Assembly (NCBI GenBank): GCA_016860845.1
Contig: BOKF01000033.1
Location: forward strand, 1 to 64,000
DNA length: 64,000 nt
Source: Chloroflexota bacterium
Lineage (GTDB): Bacteria > Chloroflexota > Anaerolineae > 4572-78 > J111
Direction of reading: 5' to 3'
This document shows, in pieces, positions 56,769 to 64,000 of the stretch. Position numbers and translations under genes: made by a program. The notes beneath the pieces were generated by a model. It was not told the DNA's origin. It did no database searches and saw nothing but the letters and a program-made list of their open reading frames with translations. Every line of letters starts with the position of its first letter. Position 1 is the stretch's first letter.

Positions 56769-58295
56769 TTACGCTCCTGCGGCAGAGCGGTCACTCTTCT
56801 GAGCGGCAAGTTCCCTGGCCTCAGCGACCCACTTCTCCGGCTCGATTTTCTGCCACGATTCCGGTTTGATAATTTCGCGCAGTCGCTCCGGGGTTTGCCC
56901 GGCCAGTTGGGCGAAGGTGTAAATTCCGGCTTCATTTAACCGCCGGGCAAAGACGACGCCAATGCCGGTGATGTCTTCCAACTGGTCTGGTGAGGCCATG
57001 ACTTTGGCCTGGGCAATCCAACTGGCCGCATCAATTTTTTGCCACTCTTCCGGGCCGATGATCTCCCGCACCTGCTCCGGGGTCATATTCGCCAGTTGCC
57101 AAAACGAGACGATTCCGGCTCGTTTCAGCCGTTCAGCGTAAACCGGCCCGATGCCGTCAATATCCACCAGCGGATCTTCATCCTGGGGCACAGCCCGGCT
57201 GCCCAAGGCGCGGGTAGCCTGAGTCTTTTTGAAGGCAAATCCCCTGGCCTGAGCAATCCAGCTTCTGGCATCAATCATCTGCGGCTCTTCTACCTCGGCA
57301 ATCTGCTCGACCCGCTCCGGGCTAAGCGCGGCCAACTGGGCAAAGGTGTAGATGCCGGCTCTATTTAGCCGGTGGGCATAGTTCTCCCCAATCCCAACAA
57401 TATCCACCAGCGGGTCGGGGTCGGCCATCGCTTTGGCCTGGGTAATCCAATCGGCGGCGTCAATTTTTTGCCACGATTCCGGATTGATAATTTCTCGCAG
57501 CCGTTCCGGTGTCTGCTCGGCCAACTGGCGGAAGGAAAAGATACCGGCTTCGTTGAGGCGTTGAGCATAAACCGGCCCAATCCCTTCGATATCCACCAGC
57601 GGGTCAGGGCGAACAGGCCGGTGGACAAGGGTAGCCTCCAGGTCAGTCTGCTCGGCTTGCCGGGTTAGGCCCTCAACCCCGGCCAGGGTCGTCCCTACAC
57701 CGCCTGCCACCAGCGCCTGCAGCCGGCCATTGTCAGCTTCCAGCTCGGCCAGGCGTTCCTGCAACTGCTCCCGCTCGCGATGTTCAGCCAGAATGCGTTC
57801 AGAAGCTTCGGCTTTTTCCCGGGCAAATTCTCTGGCCTGAACCGACCAACCATCCGGCTGGATTTCATGCCACGCCTCCGGCTGGACAACTTCCCGCAAC
57901 CGTTCGGGCTTGGTTTCTGCGAGTTGGGCAAAGGTAAAAATACCGCCGTCATGGAGGCGCTCGGCGAAGCCGGACCAGATCCCCTTGATCCGCTCGAAAA
58001 GGTCCTCTTCCTGGGGCGCCTGGCTGGAGATGGTGTTGAGTTCGGCCCGGAGGCGCTCCACCGTTGTTTCGGTATAGGCCAGTTTGGCCTGGCAGATATC
58101 GCTGGCCTGATCGAGGCCAGTCGGCTTCTGTTCACTCCCGGCCAACTGCGCCTGCAACCGCCGGTTCTCTGCTTCGGCAGCGGCTAACTTTTCCTGCGTC
58201 CGACCATCGGGCTTGCGCCAAAAGAGCCAATCAATGATCCACTCGACGACCCAGCCGATAATGATACCGACTAAAATCCAGAAAAGGTAATTCAT
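56769..58295 (-). CDS. Membrane-anchored protein with five helix-hairpin-helix-like repeats
   Basis: 508 residues. A membrane helix (about 4-22) and a coiled coil (about 35-95) lead to five repeats of about 60-75 residues, each with Asp-x-Leu-x-x-Ile-x-Gly-Ile-Gly-x-x-Tyr/Phe-Ala-x-Arg-Leu and Phe-x-Gln-Leu-Ala-x-x-Thr/Ser-Pro-Glu-Arg/Gln-x. The first repeat is divergent. The motif matches DNA-binding-type helix-hairpin-helix pairs (DUF4332-like), odd for a membrane-anchored protein. GAGGAGG precedes the ATG at 58295. Confidence 0.8.
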   Translation of the reverse strand: MNYLFWILVGIIIGWVVEWIIDWLFWRKPDGRTQEKLAAAEAENRRLQAQLAGSEQKPTGLDQASDICQAKLAYTETTVERLRAELNTISSQAPQEEDLFERIKGIWSGFAERLHDGGIFTFAQLAETKPERLREVVQPEAWHEIQPDGWSVQAREFAREKAEASERILAEHREREQLQERLAELEADNGRLQALVAGGVGTTLAGVEGLTRQAEQTDLEATLVHRPVRPDPLVDIEGIGPVYAQRLNEAGIFSFRQLAEQTPERLREIINPESWQKIDAADWITQAKAMADPDPLVDIVGIGENYAHRLNRAGIYTFAQLAALSPERVEQIAEVEEPQMIDARSWIAQARGFAFKKTQATRALGSRAVPQDEDPLVDIDGIGPVYAERLKRAGIVSFWQLANMTPEQVREIIGPEEWQKIDAASWIAQAKVMASPDQLEDITGIGVVFARRLNEAGIYTFAQLAGQTPERLREIIKPESWQKIEPEKWVAEARELAAQKSDRSAAGA

Positions 58296-58333
58296 TTTTC
58301 CTCCTCCTCTACTGCGGTTGATGTTAAAAAATA

Positions 58334-58366
58334 TAGTTCCCAAACCAACGCGCAGTTTGGGAACTA
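58334..58366 (-). terminator. Terminator of mscL
   Basis: AGTTCCCAAAC (58335-58345) pairs exactly with GTTTGGGAACT (58355-58365); an additional T/A pair extends it. Reading minus, ATATTTTTTA follows. Confidence 0.75.
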
Positions 58367-58375
58367 GAAGACAAT

Positions 58376-58771
58376 TCATCCATTACCTTGCTCTTGCAGC
58401 AGATCGCGAATTTCGGTCAAGAGCTTTACCTCTGCCGGAGGTTCAGGGGGTGGGGGCGGAGTTACTTCTTCAACAGGCTGCCACTTTTTCTGTAATTGAT
58501 TAATGCTGCGTACAATCAAGAAAATAACCCAGGCGACAATTAAGAAGTTGATAATGGCCTGGATGAAGTTGCCGTAATTAATGACCGCCTCGCCAACGGT
58601 GATAGACAAACCGGCGAAATTAACGCCTCCCAGGAAGATGCCAATGATGGGGGTAATAATATCATTCACCAGCGAGTTGACGATACCGGTGAAGGCCGCG
58701 CCGATAATCACCGCCACCGCCAGATCCAGAACATTGCCCCGGTTGATAAAATCTCTAAATTCTTTTAACAT
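58376..58771 (-). CDS. mscL: Large-conductance mechanosensitive channel
   Basis: 131 residues. Starts Met-Leu-Lys-Glu-Phe-Arg-Asp-Phe-Ile-Asn-Arg-Gly-Asn-Val-Leu-Asp-Leu-Ala-Val, the conserved N-terminal helix and first membrane segment. The second helix has Phe-Leu-Ile-Val-Ala-Trp-Val-Ile-Phe. The C-terminal end has a poly-Pro linker and a helix (Leu-Leu-Thr-Glu-Ile-Arg-Asp-Leu-Leu). Releases solutes on osmotic downshock. GAGGAAG precedes the ATG at 58771. Confidence 0.95.
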   Translation of the reverse strand: MLKEFRDFINRGNVLDLAVAVIIGAAFTGIVNSLVNDIITPIIGIFLGGVNFAGLSITVGEAVINYGNFIQAIINFLIVAWVIFLIVRSINQLQKKWQPVEEVTPPPPPEPPAEVKLLTEIRDLLQEQGNG

Positions 58772-58979
58772 GGCTTCCTCGTGTTTTAGACCTACGAAAT
58801 TTGTGACGCTCCATACTTTCCAGAAATTCAAAAAAGAAGAACTCGCGCAAACTCCAGTTTACCAGCCCAAAGAGTTCTTACGAGTTCCCCATTCAGATTT
58901 TTAGAGTGAACCGCGGCTCAGGTGAGCTGTCCGCTTGAGAGGGCCACCATCAAGCCTCGAATGAGGGTGGCTCCGGTTG

Positions 58980-59213
58980 CTACTTTTTGCCAACCAGGTT
59001 AAGGAACCACTGGATTGCCCCATCCACGTCGCCGCCACCCTTTACAAAGGTGTCAACGTCGCTGGCCGCAGCGGCCGGCAATTGCTCTTTGAGAACCTCA
59101 AACGCGGCTACAATTGCTCTACGAGATTGATCTTCGGTTAAACCGGCTCGCTGAGCCACTGCTTTGACCAACTGATTGGTCAAGTTGCTAATATCGGCTG
59201 CACTAAGATTCAT
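58980..59213 (-). CDS. Hypothetical 77-aa helical protein
   Basis: No firm family; the pattern (Arg-Ala-Gly-Leu-Thr-Glu-Asp-Gln-Ser-Arg-Arg-Ala-Ile, then Leu-Lys-Glu-Gln-Leu-Pro) recalls DUF2267-type helical proteins. Cytoplasmic. A perfect TATAAT lies about 40 nt upstream of its start, and AAGGAG precedes the ATG. Lies between mscL and cardiolipin synthase. Confidence 0.6.
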   Translation of the reverse strand: MNLSAADISNLTNQLVKAVAQRAGLTEDQSRRAIVAAFEVLKEQLPAAAASDVDTFVKGGGDVDGAIQWFLNLVGKK

Positions 59214-59370
59214 TTTTGTCTCCTTAAACTAAACATATTATATAATGAGCTAAGGCTTACCTAAAGAACGAAATGGGGAGGTACAAAGCTGCTCTTAGTT
59301 TAATCCCATTTCTGTAATTCAGCAATAATGTATTTTGTTGTATTTTTAGGGGATTGCTGCTAACCGGGGC

Positions 59371-60861
59371 TTACAACAGCGGCGAAGCCAGCCGAAAGAC
59401 CGAGTCGCGGACCCGGCCCAAAATATTGCTCTGCTTGTAGGCTTTCAGCTTAAATTCCTGGCAGTGGGTCAAATCTTTGATGAAATCCCCTTCCAATTTT
59501 TTGGCCGTCTTTTCATCGTAAATCACCAGGTTCAACTCATAATTGATGGTGAAACTGCGAATATCCATATTAGCCGAGCCGATGGAGCACAGAACTGAAT
59601 CAATATTGATCGTTTTAACGTGGAAATATTCGCCCTGGTAGTAAAATATCTGCACCCCGGCTGCGGCCATGTTGGCCGCATAGGTAAAACCGGCCCGGTA
59701 GGCAAAGTAACCATCCGGCCCATGAGGGGCCAGCATGACCTTGACGTCAATCCCGGCCCGGGCCGCGCCACTGAGCGCCTCGGCCAGACTCTCGTCCAGA
59801 ATAAAAAAGGGTGACTGGATGTAAACGTGATGCTCCGCGGCGGTAATCATGGCAAAGTACAACTGCCGGATGGCTTTCCATTGGGAGTCCGGACCGGAGT
59901 TGACGATTTGCAGGGGCAAATAGCCCGGCATTTCGGGCAGGGGCGGAAAATAAGCTGAGTCGGCCAGCAATTCGCGGGTGGTATTGAACCACTGGATAAT
60001 AAAGCTGGCCTGCAAGCCCCAGACCGCCTGGCCGGTGAAGCGCGCGTGGGTATCGCGCCAGCCGGTGAAATTCCCTTCACTCGGCCCCTTGAGATACATC
60101 TCGGCCATGTTCATGCCGCCGGTATAGCCAATGCAGCCATCAATAACGGCAATTTTGCGATGATTGCGGTAGCTGATGGTGTGAACATAGTACAGCGGCG
60201 AGTAAGGCACCATTTTGACGCCCCCTGCATTCATCTTGCGGACATCGCGCCCTTTGAGCCTAAAGATACTGCCGACGGGGTCATACATCACCCGCACTTC
60301 AACCCCCTCTTTGACCTTTTGCAAAAGAAGCTGGTTGACCTCCTCCATCATGCTGTCGGAACCCCACTCATAATACTCCAGATGGATCGAGTGCCTGGCC
60401 CCCCGCATGTCTTCAATCAGGCGCGGGAATTTCTCACAGCCATTTTGTAAAATTTCCAGGCTGTTGCACGGAAAAAGCGAGGCGGCAGCATTGCGGCGCA
60501 GCAGGTCCAGCACCCGGCTATAAACCGGAGGCCCGACCTGTTTCAGCTTCTCGATTTCGGCCTTCTGCTCGGCGGCCCATTGAGCCAGGTGATCATTGGA
60601 TTTAACTATATGGCGCAGTTCCTGGCGGAGCAGCTTATTTTCGCGGCTAAAGGCCCAATGATCCCGGCCAAACATCAGATAAATAATCACCCCCAACACC
60701 GGGAGTCCAAAAAAGAGCAGCAGCCAGGCAAAAGTCAGTTGCGGGCTGCGGTTTTCCAGCACTATAAAAGTGACAACCGTGACTCCGTACACCAGCGCCA
60801 CAATGCTGACCCACCACGACAGCACCGACCAAACCCGCCAGGCTTCAGCAGCATAATCCAT
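59371..60861 (-). CDS. cls: Cardiolipin synthase (phospholipase D family)
   Basis: 496 residues. Two N-terminal membrane helices (about 13-33, 40-61), then two phospholipase D motifs: His-Arg-Lys-Ile-Ala-Val-Ile-Asp-Gly and His-Val-Lys-Thr-Ile-Asn-Ile-Asp, each followed by Gly-Gly-Met-Asn or Gly-Ser-Ala-Asn-Met-Asp. Makes cardiolipin from phosphatidylglycerol. Normal length. A strong promoter on the other strand serves the next gene. Confidence 0.94.
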   Translation of the reverse strand: MDYAAEAWRVWSVLSWWVSIVALVYGVTVVTFIVLENRSPQLTFAWLLLFFGLPVLGVIIYLMFGRDHWAFSRENKLLRQELRHIVKSNDHLAQWAAEQKAEIEKLKQVGPPVYSRVLDLLRRNAAASLFPCNSLEILQNGCEKFPRLIEDMRGARHSIHLEYYEWGSDSMMEEVNQLLLQKVKEGVEVRVMYDPVGSIFRLKGRDVRKMNAGGVKMVPYSPLYYVHTISYRNHRKIAVIDGCIGYTGGMNMAEMYLKGPSEGNFTGWRDTHARFTGQAVWGLQASFIIQWFNTTRELLADSAYFPPLPEMPGYLPLQIVNSGPDSQWKAIRQLYFAMITAAEHHVYIQSPFFILDESLAEALSGAARAGIDVKVMLAPHGPDGYFAYRAGFTYAANMAAAGVQIFYYQGEYFHVKTINIDSVLCSIGSANMDIRSFTINYELNLVIYDEKTAKKLEGDFIKDLTHCQEFKLKAYKQSNILGRVRDSVFRLASPLL

Positions 60862-60943
60862 AACTTCTAAACCACCTTACCTCTTTTAACGTAACCAATT
60901 GTCAGCCATTATTGTATAAAAAAGCCCGGCGAAATCAAGCCGC

Positions 60944-60972
60944 TTGACAGGAAACGGCAGATAGGGTATAAC
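60944..60972 (+). promoter_or_regulatory. Housekeeping promoter of the second DEAD-box helicase
   Basis: TTGACA (60944-60949), a 17-nt spacer, TATAAC (60967-60972). The expected start is about 60979. Confidence 0.8.
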
Positions 60973-61005
60973 TCTTTATGTAAGCTGATCGGTTTGGCTT
61001 CACGC

Positions 61006-61041
61006 ACCGCTCCGATGGTTTTTGTTTCGGGGCGGTTTTTT
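61006..61041 (+). terminator. Terminator-like leader hairpin upstream of the second DEAD-box gene
   Basis: ACCGCTCCGA (61006-61015) pairs with TCGGGGCGGT (61027-61036) with one GU pair, followed by six T. It lies inside the 5' leader, so it would stop most transcripts unless antiterminated. Same layout as at 14976-15008. Confidence 0.72.
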
Positions 61042-61071
61042 ATAAATATACCGGATTTTATCAGGAGATTT

Positions 61072-62307
61072 ATGCGTTTCAACGAAATAAATTTAAGCGA
61101 GTCCCTGCAAAAAGCCATTGCCACCTTGGGCTTTGAGGAGATGACCCCTATCCAGGCTCAGGCTGTTCCTCCCGGCCTGGAGGGCCGCGATCTGATTGGC
61201 TGCGCCCAGACCGGCACCGGCAAAACGGTCGCGTTTTTACTCCCCGCCCTGGAGCGGCTGCTGCAAGACTCAACCAAAACCAAAAATCCCCGCCTGATCG
61301 TCCTTGCCCCCACCCGAGAACTGGTCATTCAAGTGACCGAGCAGGCCCGCAAATTGACTGCCCGGACTCCCTTGCGGGTTGTGCCCATCTACGGCGGAGC
61401 CAGGTTAAGCCAGCAGACGGACAAGCTGCGCCGGGGGGCAGATGTGGTCATAGCAACGCCGGGCCGCCTGCTGGATCACGTCCAGCGCAAAAATATTACC
61501 TTCAAAGACGTCCAGATTTTGGTGCTTGACGAAGCCGACCGGATGCTTGATATGGGCTTTTTGCCCGACATTCGCCAGATCATCGGCGGGATGCCCCGCC
61601 AGCGCCAGACGATGCTCTTTTCGGCGACGATGCCGGCCCCAGTTTTGGCCTTGACCCATCAATTTCAGCAAGACCCGCTCAAAATTGAGATTGGTGCCGC
61701 CCGCCCCCCCGAAGCAATTCGGCAGGCGCTCTATCCCGTGCCCAAACATCTCAAAACGGAACTGCTGATGGCGCTGCTGGAGCAGATGGAGGTCAACAGC
61801 ATGCTGGTCTTCACCGCTACCAAGCAAGAAGCCGATATTGTGACCCGCCAGTTACGCCAGGCTAAAATCGGGGTAGCCTGTATCCACGGGGATTTCCGGC
61901 AGCGGGAGCGGGTCGCGGCCCTGGAAGGCTTTCGTTCGGGCAGATACCAGGTTTTACTGGCCACCAACATTGCCGCGCGGGGGCTGGATGTAGAGGGTAT
62001 CTCCCACGTTATCAACTACGACGTGCCGGAGCATCCCGAAGATTATGTACACCGGATTGGCCGCACCGCCCGCGCCGAAGCCGACGGCGACGCCATTACC
62101 CTGGTTACGCCGGACGATGAGGCGCTTATTCATCGGATTGAGCATGCCCTGGGCTACAAGATCGAGCGCAAAACTTTACCCGGTTTTGATTATAACGTCC
62201 CCACCCCTTCCTGGGCCAAACCCTCGGCCAAGGCGTTGATGCGTGAGGCCACCCAATCGCTCAGCCTGGCCGACCGCTGGCGGTCTATGTCGGGCGGGAG
62301 GCGGTAA
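61072..62307 (+). CDS. DEAD-box RNA helicase (second)
   Basis: 411 residues. Starts Met-Arg-Phe-Asn-Glu-Ile-Asn-Leu and has Pro-Ile-Gln, Ala-Gln-Thr-Gly-Thr-Gly-Lys-Thr, Pro-Thr-Arg-Glu-Leu, Thr-Pro-Gly-Arg, Asp-Glu-Ala-Asp, Ser-Ala-Thr and His-Arg-Ile-Gly-Arg-Thr-Ala-Arg. It is similar in length and layout to the helicase at 15080. The ATG at 61072 follows AGGAG; a longer N-terminus would cover the leader hairpin. Likely a cold-shock or RNA-decay factor. Confidence 0.95.
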   Translation: MRFNEINLSESLQKAIATLGFEEMTPIQAQAVPPGLEGRDLIGCAQTGTGKTVAFLLPALERLLQDSTKTKNPRLIVLAPTRELVIQVTEQARKLTARTPLRVVPIYGGARLSQQTDKLRRGADVVIATPGRLLDHVQRKNITFKDVQILVLDEADRMLDMGFLPDIRQIIGGMPRQRQTMLFSATMPAPVLALTHQFQQDPLKIEIGAARPPEAIRQALYPVPKHLKTELLMALLEQMEVNSMLVFTATKQEADIVTRQLRQAKIGVACIHGDFRQRERVAALEGFRSGRYQVLLATNIAARGLDVEGISHVINYDVPEHPEDYVHRIGRTARAEADGDAITLVTPDDEALIHRIEHALGYKIERKTLPGFDYNVPTPSWAKPSAKALMREATQSLSLADRWRSMSGGRR

Positions 62308-62441
62308 TTACGAAAACTGTATACCGGGTCGGGCGTCTTCGGAAAAATCTGCAAAATATGATATAATTACTCTAACTGTACAAAACAGGTCAGGCGTGAT
62401 AAAATTGAGATAAGTTATGTAAATTGAGAGGGTGAACACCT

Positions 62442-62915
62442 ATGCCAACGCTTGATGACGGCAGAAATGCCATAAACCAGGGTAATTTTCAACAGGCCCG
62501 CCTCATCTATGAGGCGATTTTGCAAGAGAATCCTCGCTCGGAGGATGCCTGGCTGGGGCTGGCCGATGTATTGACAGACACCGAAGACAAGCGCATCTGC
62601 TACGAGAATGTCCTCAAAATCAACAAACAAAACCGGGCTGCCCGCGAAGGGCTACGCAGTTTGGAACCTCAGGCCGATCCACTGCGGGAAGCCTTTCAAA
62701 TACAAACGCCGCCCCCGCGAACGGAGGATGTCTATGCTGAGGATGAGGAGGAACCCACGCTGCTCAGCGAGCACCCCTTGGATACAGCCTCGGCTGATAC
62801 CGGGGAAACCCCTACCTTTATTCTGGTGGCCGTCGGGCTGGCCCTGTCGGTTGTGGTAATGGCCCTGGGCGGCGGCCTGGTCTTCTATATTCTTACCTCG
62901 CTGACTGGCGGCTAG
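62442..62915 (+). CDS. TPR-like protein with C-terminal membrane helix
   Basis: 157 residues. The N-terminal 65 residues form about two tetratricopeptide repeats (Ala-Ile-Asn-Gln-Gly-Asn-Phe-Gln-Gln-Ala-Arg-Leu-Ile-Tyr-Glu-Ala-Ile-Leu, then Ala-Trp-Leu-Gly-Leu-Ala-Asp-Val-Leu). An acidic linker and one membrane helix (about 126-152) follow. Probably a scaffold anchored to the inner membrane. Confidence 0.72.
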   Translation: MPTLDDGRNAINQGNFQQARLIYEAILQENPRSEDAWLGLADVLTDTEDKRICYENVLKINKQNRAAREGLRSLEPQADPLREAFQIQTPPPRTEDVYAEDEEEPTLLSEHPLDTASADTGETPTFILVAVGLALSVVVMALGGGLVFYILTSLTGG

Positions 62916-62918
62916 AAA

Positions 62919-63000
62919 GAATGGCGAATAGTCGAATGGCGAATGAAACGGACTCACTTCTTGACGGCGCCATTCGCTCATTCGCCTATTCGTTCATTCG
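62919..63000. repeat. Imperfect palindromic repeat (GAATGGCGAATAG words)
   Basis: GAATGGCGAATAG and GAATGGCGAATGAA on the left face CATTCGCTCATTCGCCTATTCG on the right, giving an imperfect hairpin that ends exactly at the next start codon. Confidence 0.55.
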
Positions 63001-64000
63001 ATGATGTTACCGGATTTTCGCTTACGCCAACGAGAATATTTGTTGGAAATCAGCCGAGCGATGAGCGCTCGGCTTGATTTATCGGCGCTGCTCGAATTGA
63101 CCCTGCGCAGCGCCGTCGAATTGCTGGCTGGCCAGGCCGGGCTGATTACGCTGCGCCGGGACGATGGTACATTTTCCCCCCATGCCAGCATCGGCCTGCC
63201 CCTCCAGGCTGTCCCCCTCTTTGAACCCCTCTGGCGTGATCTGGAGTCGGAGGAGAATCGCGGCGCTATCCCTGATATGTCGCTGCGGCTGGCGTTAGCT
63301 TCAAAAGCGGCCGGGGTGCCGCTGCGGCAGGTAGTGGCTCTGCCGCTGGATATCGGCGGCGAGGCTATCGGCCATATCTTTATTTTTCGCACCCGTGGGG
63401 CAGCCTTTAGCAGCAATGATCGCCAGGTGTTGAGCGCCTTTGCCGACCAGGCGGCTATCGCCGTGCAAAATGCCCGCCTCTACCAGCAGGTCAGCGCCGA
63501 ACGCGAACGCCTCGACGCCATCATCGAAAACAGCGGCGACGGGGTGATGATGATTAATCCCTACCGGATTATTCAAACGTGGAACAAGGCTCTGGTCAAT
63601 ATGACCGGCATTGCCGCCGCCGAGGCGATTGGCCGCCCTTGCTACGCGGTTTTGAATTTGCGCACCCCGCAGGGGGTGAGCGTGTGTCACACCGCCTGTC
63701 CGCTGGTTCATCCCCCCGCCGATGGCCGGCTCTCCGCCGAAGGCATTCATCACCGCGCCGATGGCCTGGCGATTACCCTGTCCGATAACTATTCTCCCCA
63801 ATTCAATGAGGAAGGCAAGATTGTGCAGATCATTGCCAATGTGCGCGATGTGACCCGGCTGCGCGAGGCGGACGAACTCAAACAAACCCTGCTCTCCGTG
63901 ATTTCGCACGAGTTGAAGACGCCGGTGAGCATTATCAAGGGGTATGCCGACACGCTGGCTCGGGAAGACGCCAATTGGGATAAGGAGACGCTGGCCGAGG
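63001..64000 (+). CDS. GAF-PAS sensor histidine kinase (cut by window end)
   Basis: An open frame from the ATG at 63001 (or 63004) runs to the last base. Residues about 10-160 form a GAF domain (Val-Ala-Leu-Pro-Leu-Asp-Ile-Gly-Gly-Glu-Ala-Ile-Gly). Residues about 170-295 form a PAS domain (Ile-Ile-Glu-Asn-Ser-Gly-Asp-Gly-Val-Met-Met-Ile, Trp-Asn-Lys-Ala-Leu) with Cys and His inserted near the middle (Cys-His-Thr-Ala-Cys-Pro). The HisKA box Ser-Val-Ile-Ser-His-Glu-Leu-Lys-Thr-Pro is near residue 302. The catalytic ATPase domain lies beyond the window. Probably cytoplasmic; the signal is unknown. Confidence 0.88.
   Translation, partial: MMLPDFRLRQREYLLEISRAMSARLDLSALLELTLRSAVELLAGQAGLITLRRDDGTFSPHASIGLPLQAVPLFEPLWRDLESEENRGAIPDMSLRLALASKAAGVPLRQVVALPLDIGGEAIGHIFIFRTRGAAFSSNDRQVLSAFADQAAIAVQNARLYQQVSAERERLDAIIENSGDGVMMINPYRIIQTWNKALVNMTGIAAAEAIGRPCYAVLNLRTPQGVSVCHTACPLVHPPADGRLSAEGIHHRADGLAITLSDNYSPQFNEEGKIVQIIANVRDVTRLREADELKQTLLSVISHELKTPVSIIKGYADTLAREDANWDKETLAE

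Noticed and set aside
1..64000. Insertion sequence, prophage or integrated element
   Set aside because: No transposase, integrase or phage gene was recognised, and no terminal repeats with target duplications were seen.

Overview
The window is 64 kb of one bacterial chromosome, most likely from an uncultured Chloroflexota (Anaerolineae-like) organism. I infer this from gene content (CarD, TadZ-like receiver-ATPase, GlsB, YgiT-type zinc finger and many NarL-type regulators), from secreted proteins with Thr/Pro-rich linkers, from frequent GTG and TTG starts, and from many dispersed imperfect palindromes between genes. No ribosomal RNA or marker-gene phylogeny was available, so the taxonomic call is an inference. 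I saw no insertion sequence, prophage or CRISPR array.

0-7 kb: after a signal peptidase there is a bacterial microcompartment (BMC) gene set of the sugar-phosphate (SPU) kind. It holds an RpiB-like isomerase, deoxyribose-phosphate aldolase, a YgiT-type zinc finger, three BMC-P (pentameric vertex) shell genes, an unrecognised 180-aa protein, a receiver-MinD/ParA fusion and a class II aldolase. All three enzymes carry short amphipathic tails like encapsulation peptides. No hexameric BMC-H or BMC-T shell gene lies in the window. A tRNA-Glu gene follows at 7.5 kb.

7.7-20 kb: a regulatory and stress region. It encodes a fatty acid desaturase, a five-repeat beta protein, a pentapeptide-repeat protein, CarD, an RRM protein, two near-identical stand-alone receivers, GlsB, a NarL-type kinase/regulator pair, a DEAD-box helicase and a GroEL paralogue that lacks a key ATPase aspartate. 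Four promoters here match the general-stress sigma-B pattern (GTTT, 12 nt, GGGTAT). Three of them sit inside a 92-nt element conserved along its length.

20-37 kb: an anaerobic/redox region. It contains formylmethanofuran-dehydrogenase-type subunits (D, B, A order), a truncated ferritin-like gene, a metallo-beta-lactamase-fold enzyme, a thioesterase, two NifX-like cofactor-binding proteins, a radical SAM protein, two DUF1858-like proteins, a CoA-disulfide reductase-rhodanese fusion, a thioredoxin-VKOR fusion, a Crp/Fnr regulator, a lipoprotein and MoeA.

37-64 kb: envelope and housekeeping genes. These include PKD, SH3, LysM and Ig-like surface proteins, a GCS2-type ligase, Zwf and Pgl, Tpx, a glycan-active enzyme, a TVP38-family protein, a glycosyltransferase, a rhomboid protease, a calcium-type P-ATPase, lipase, a five-repeat helix-hairpin-helix-like protein, MscL, cardiolipin synthase, a second DEAD-box helicase and a GAF-PAS histidine kinase cut by the window end. 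A structured RNA with its own promoter and a 6S-like fold lies at 40.8-41.0 kb.

Links between regions: Zwf/Pgl and the RpiB/DeoC/aldolase set both handle sugar phosphates. MoeA would supply cofactor to the Fmd-type enzyme. The Crp/Fnr gene sits near two candidate Crp/Fnr-like palindromes. Both DEAD-box genes share the same layout of strong promoter, terminator-like leader hairpin and then ribosome binding site.
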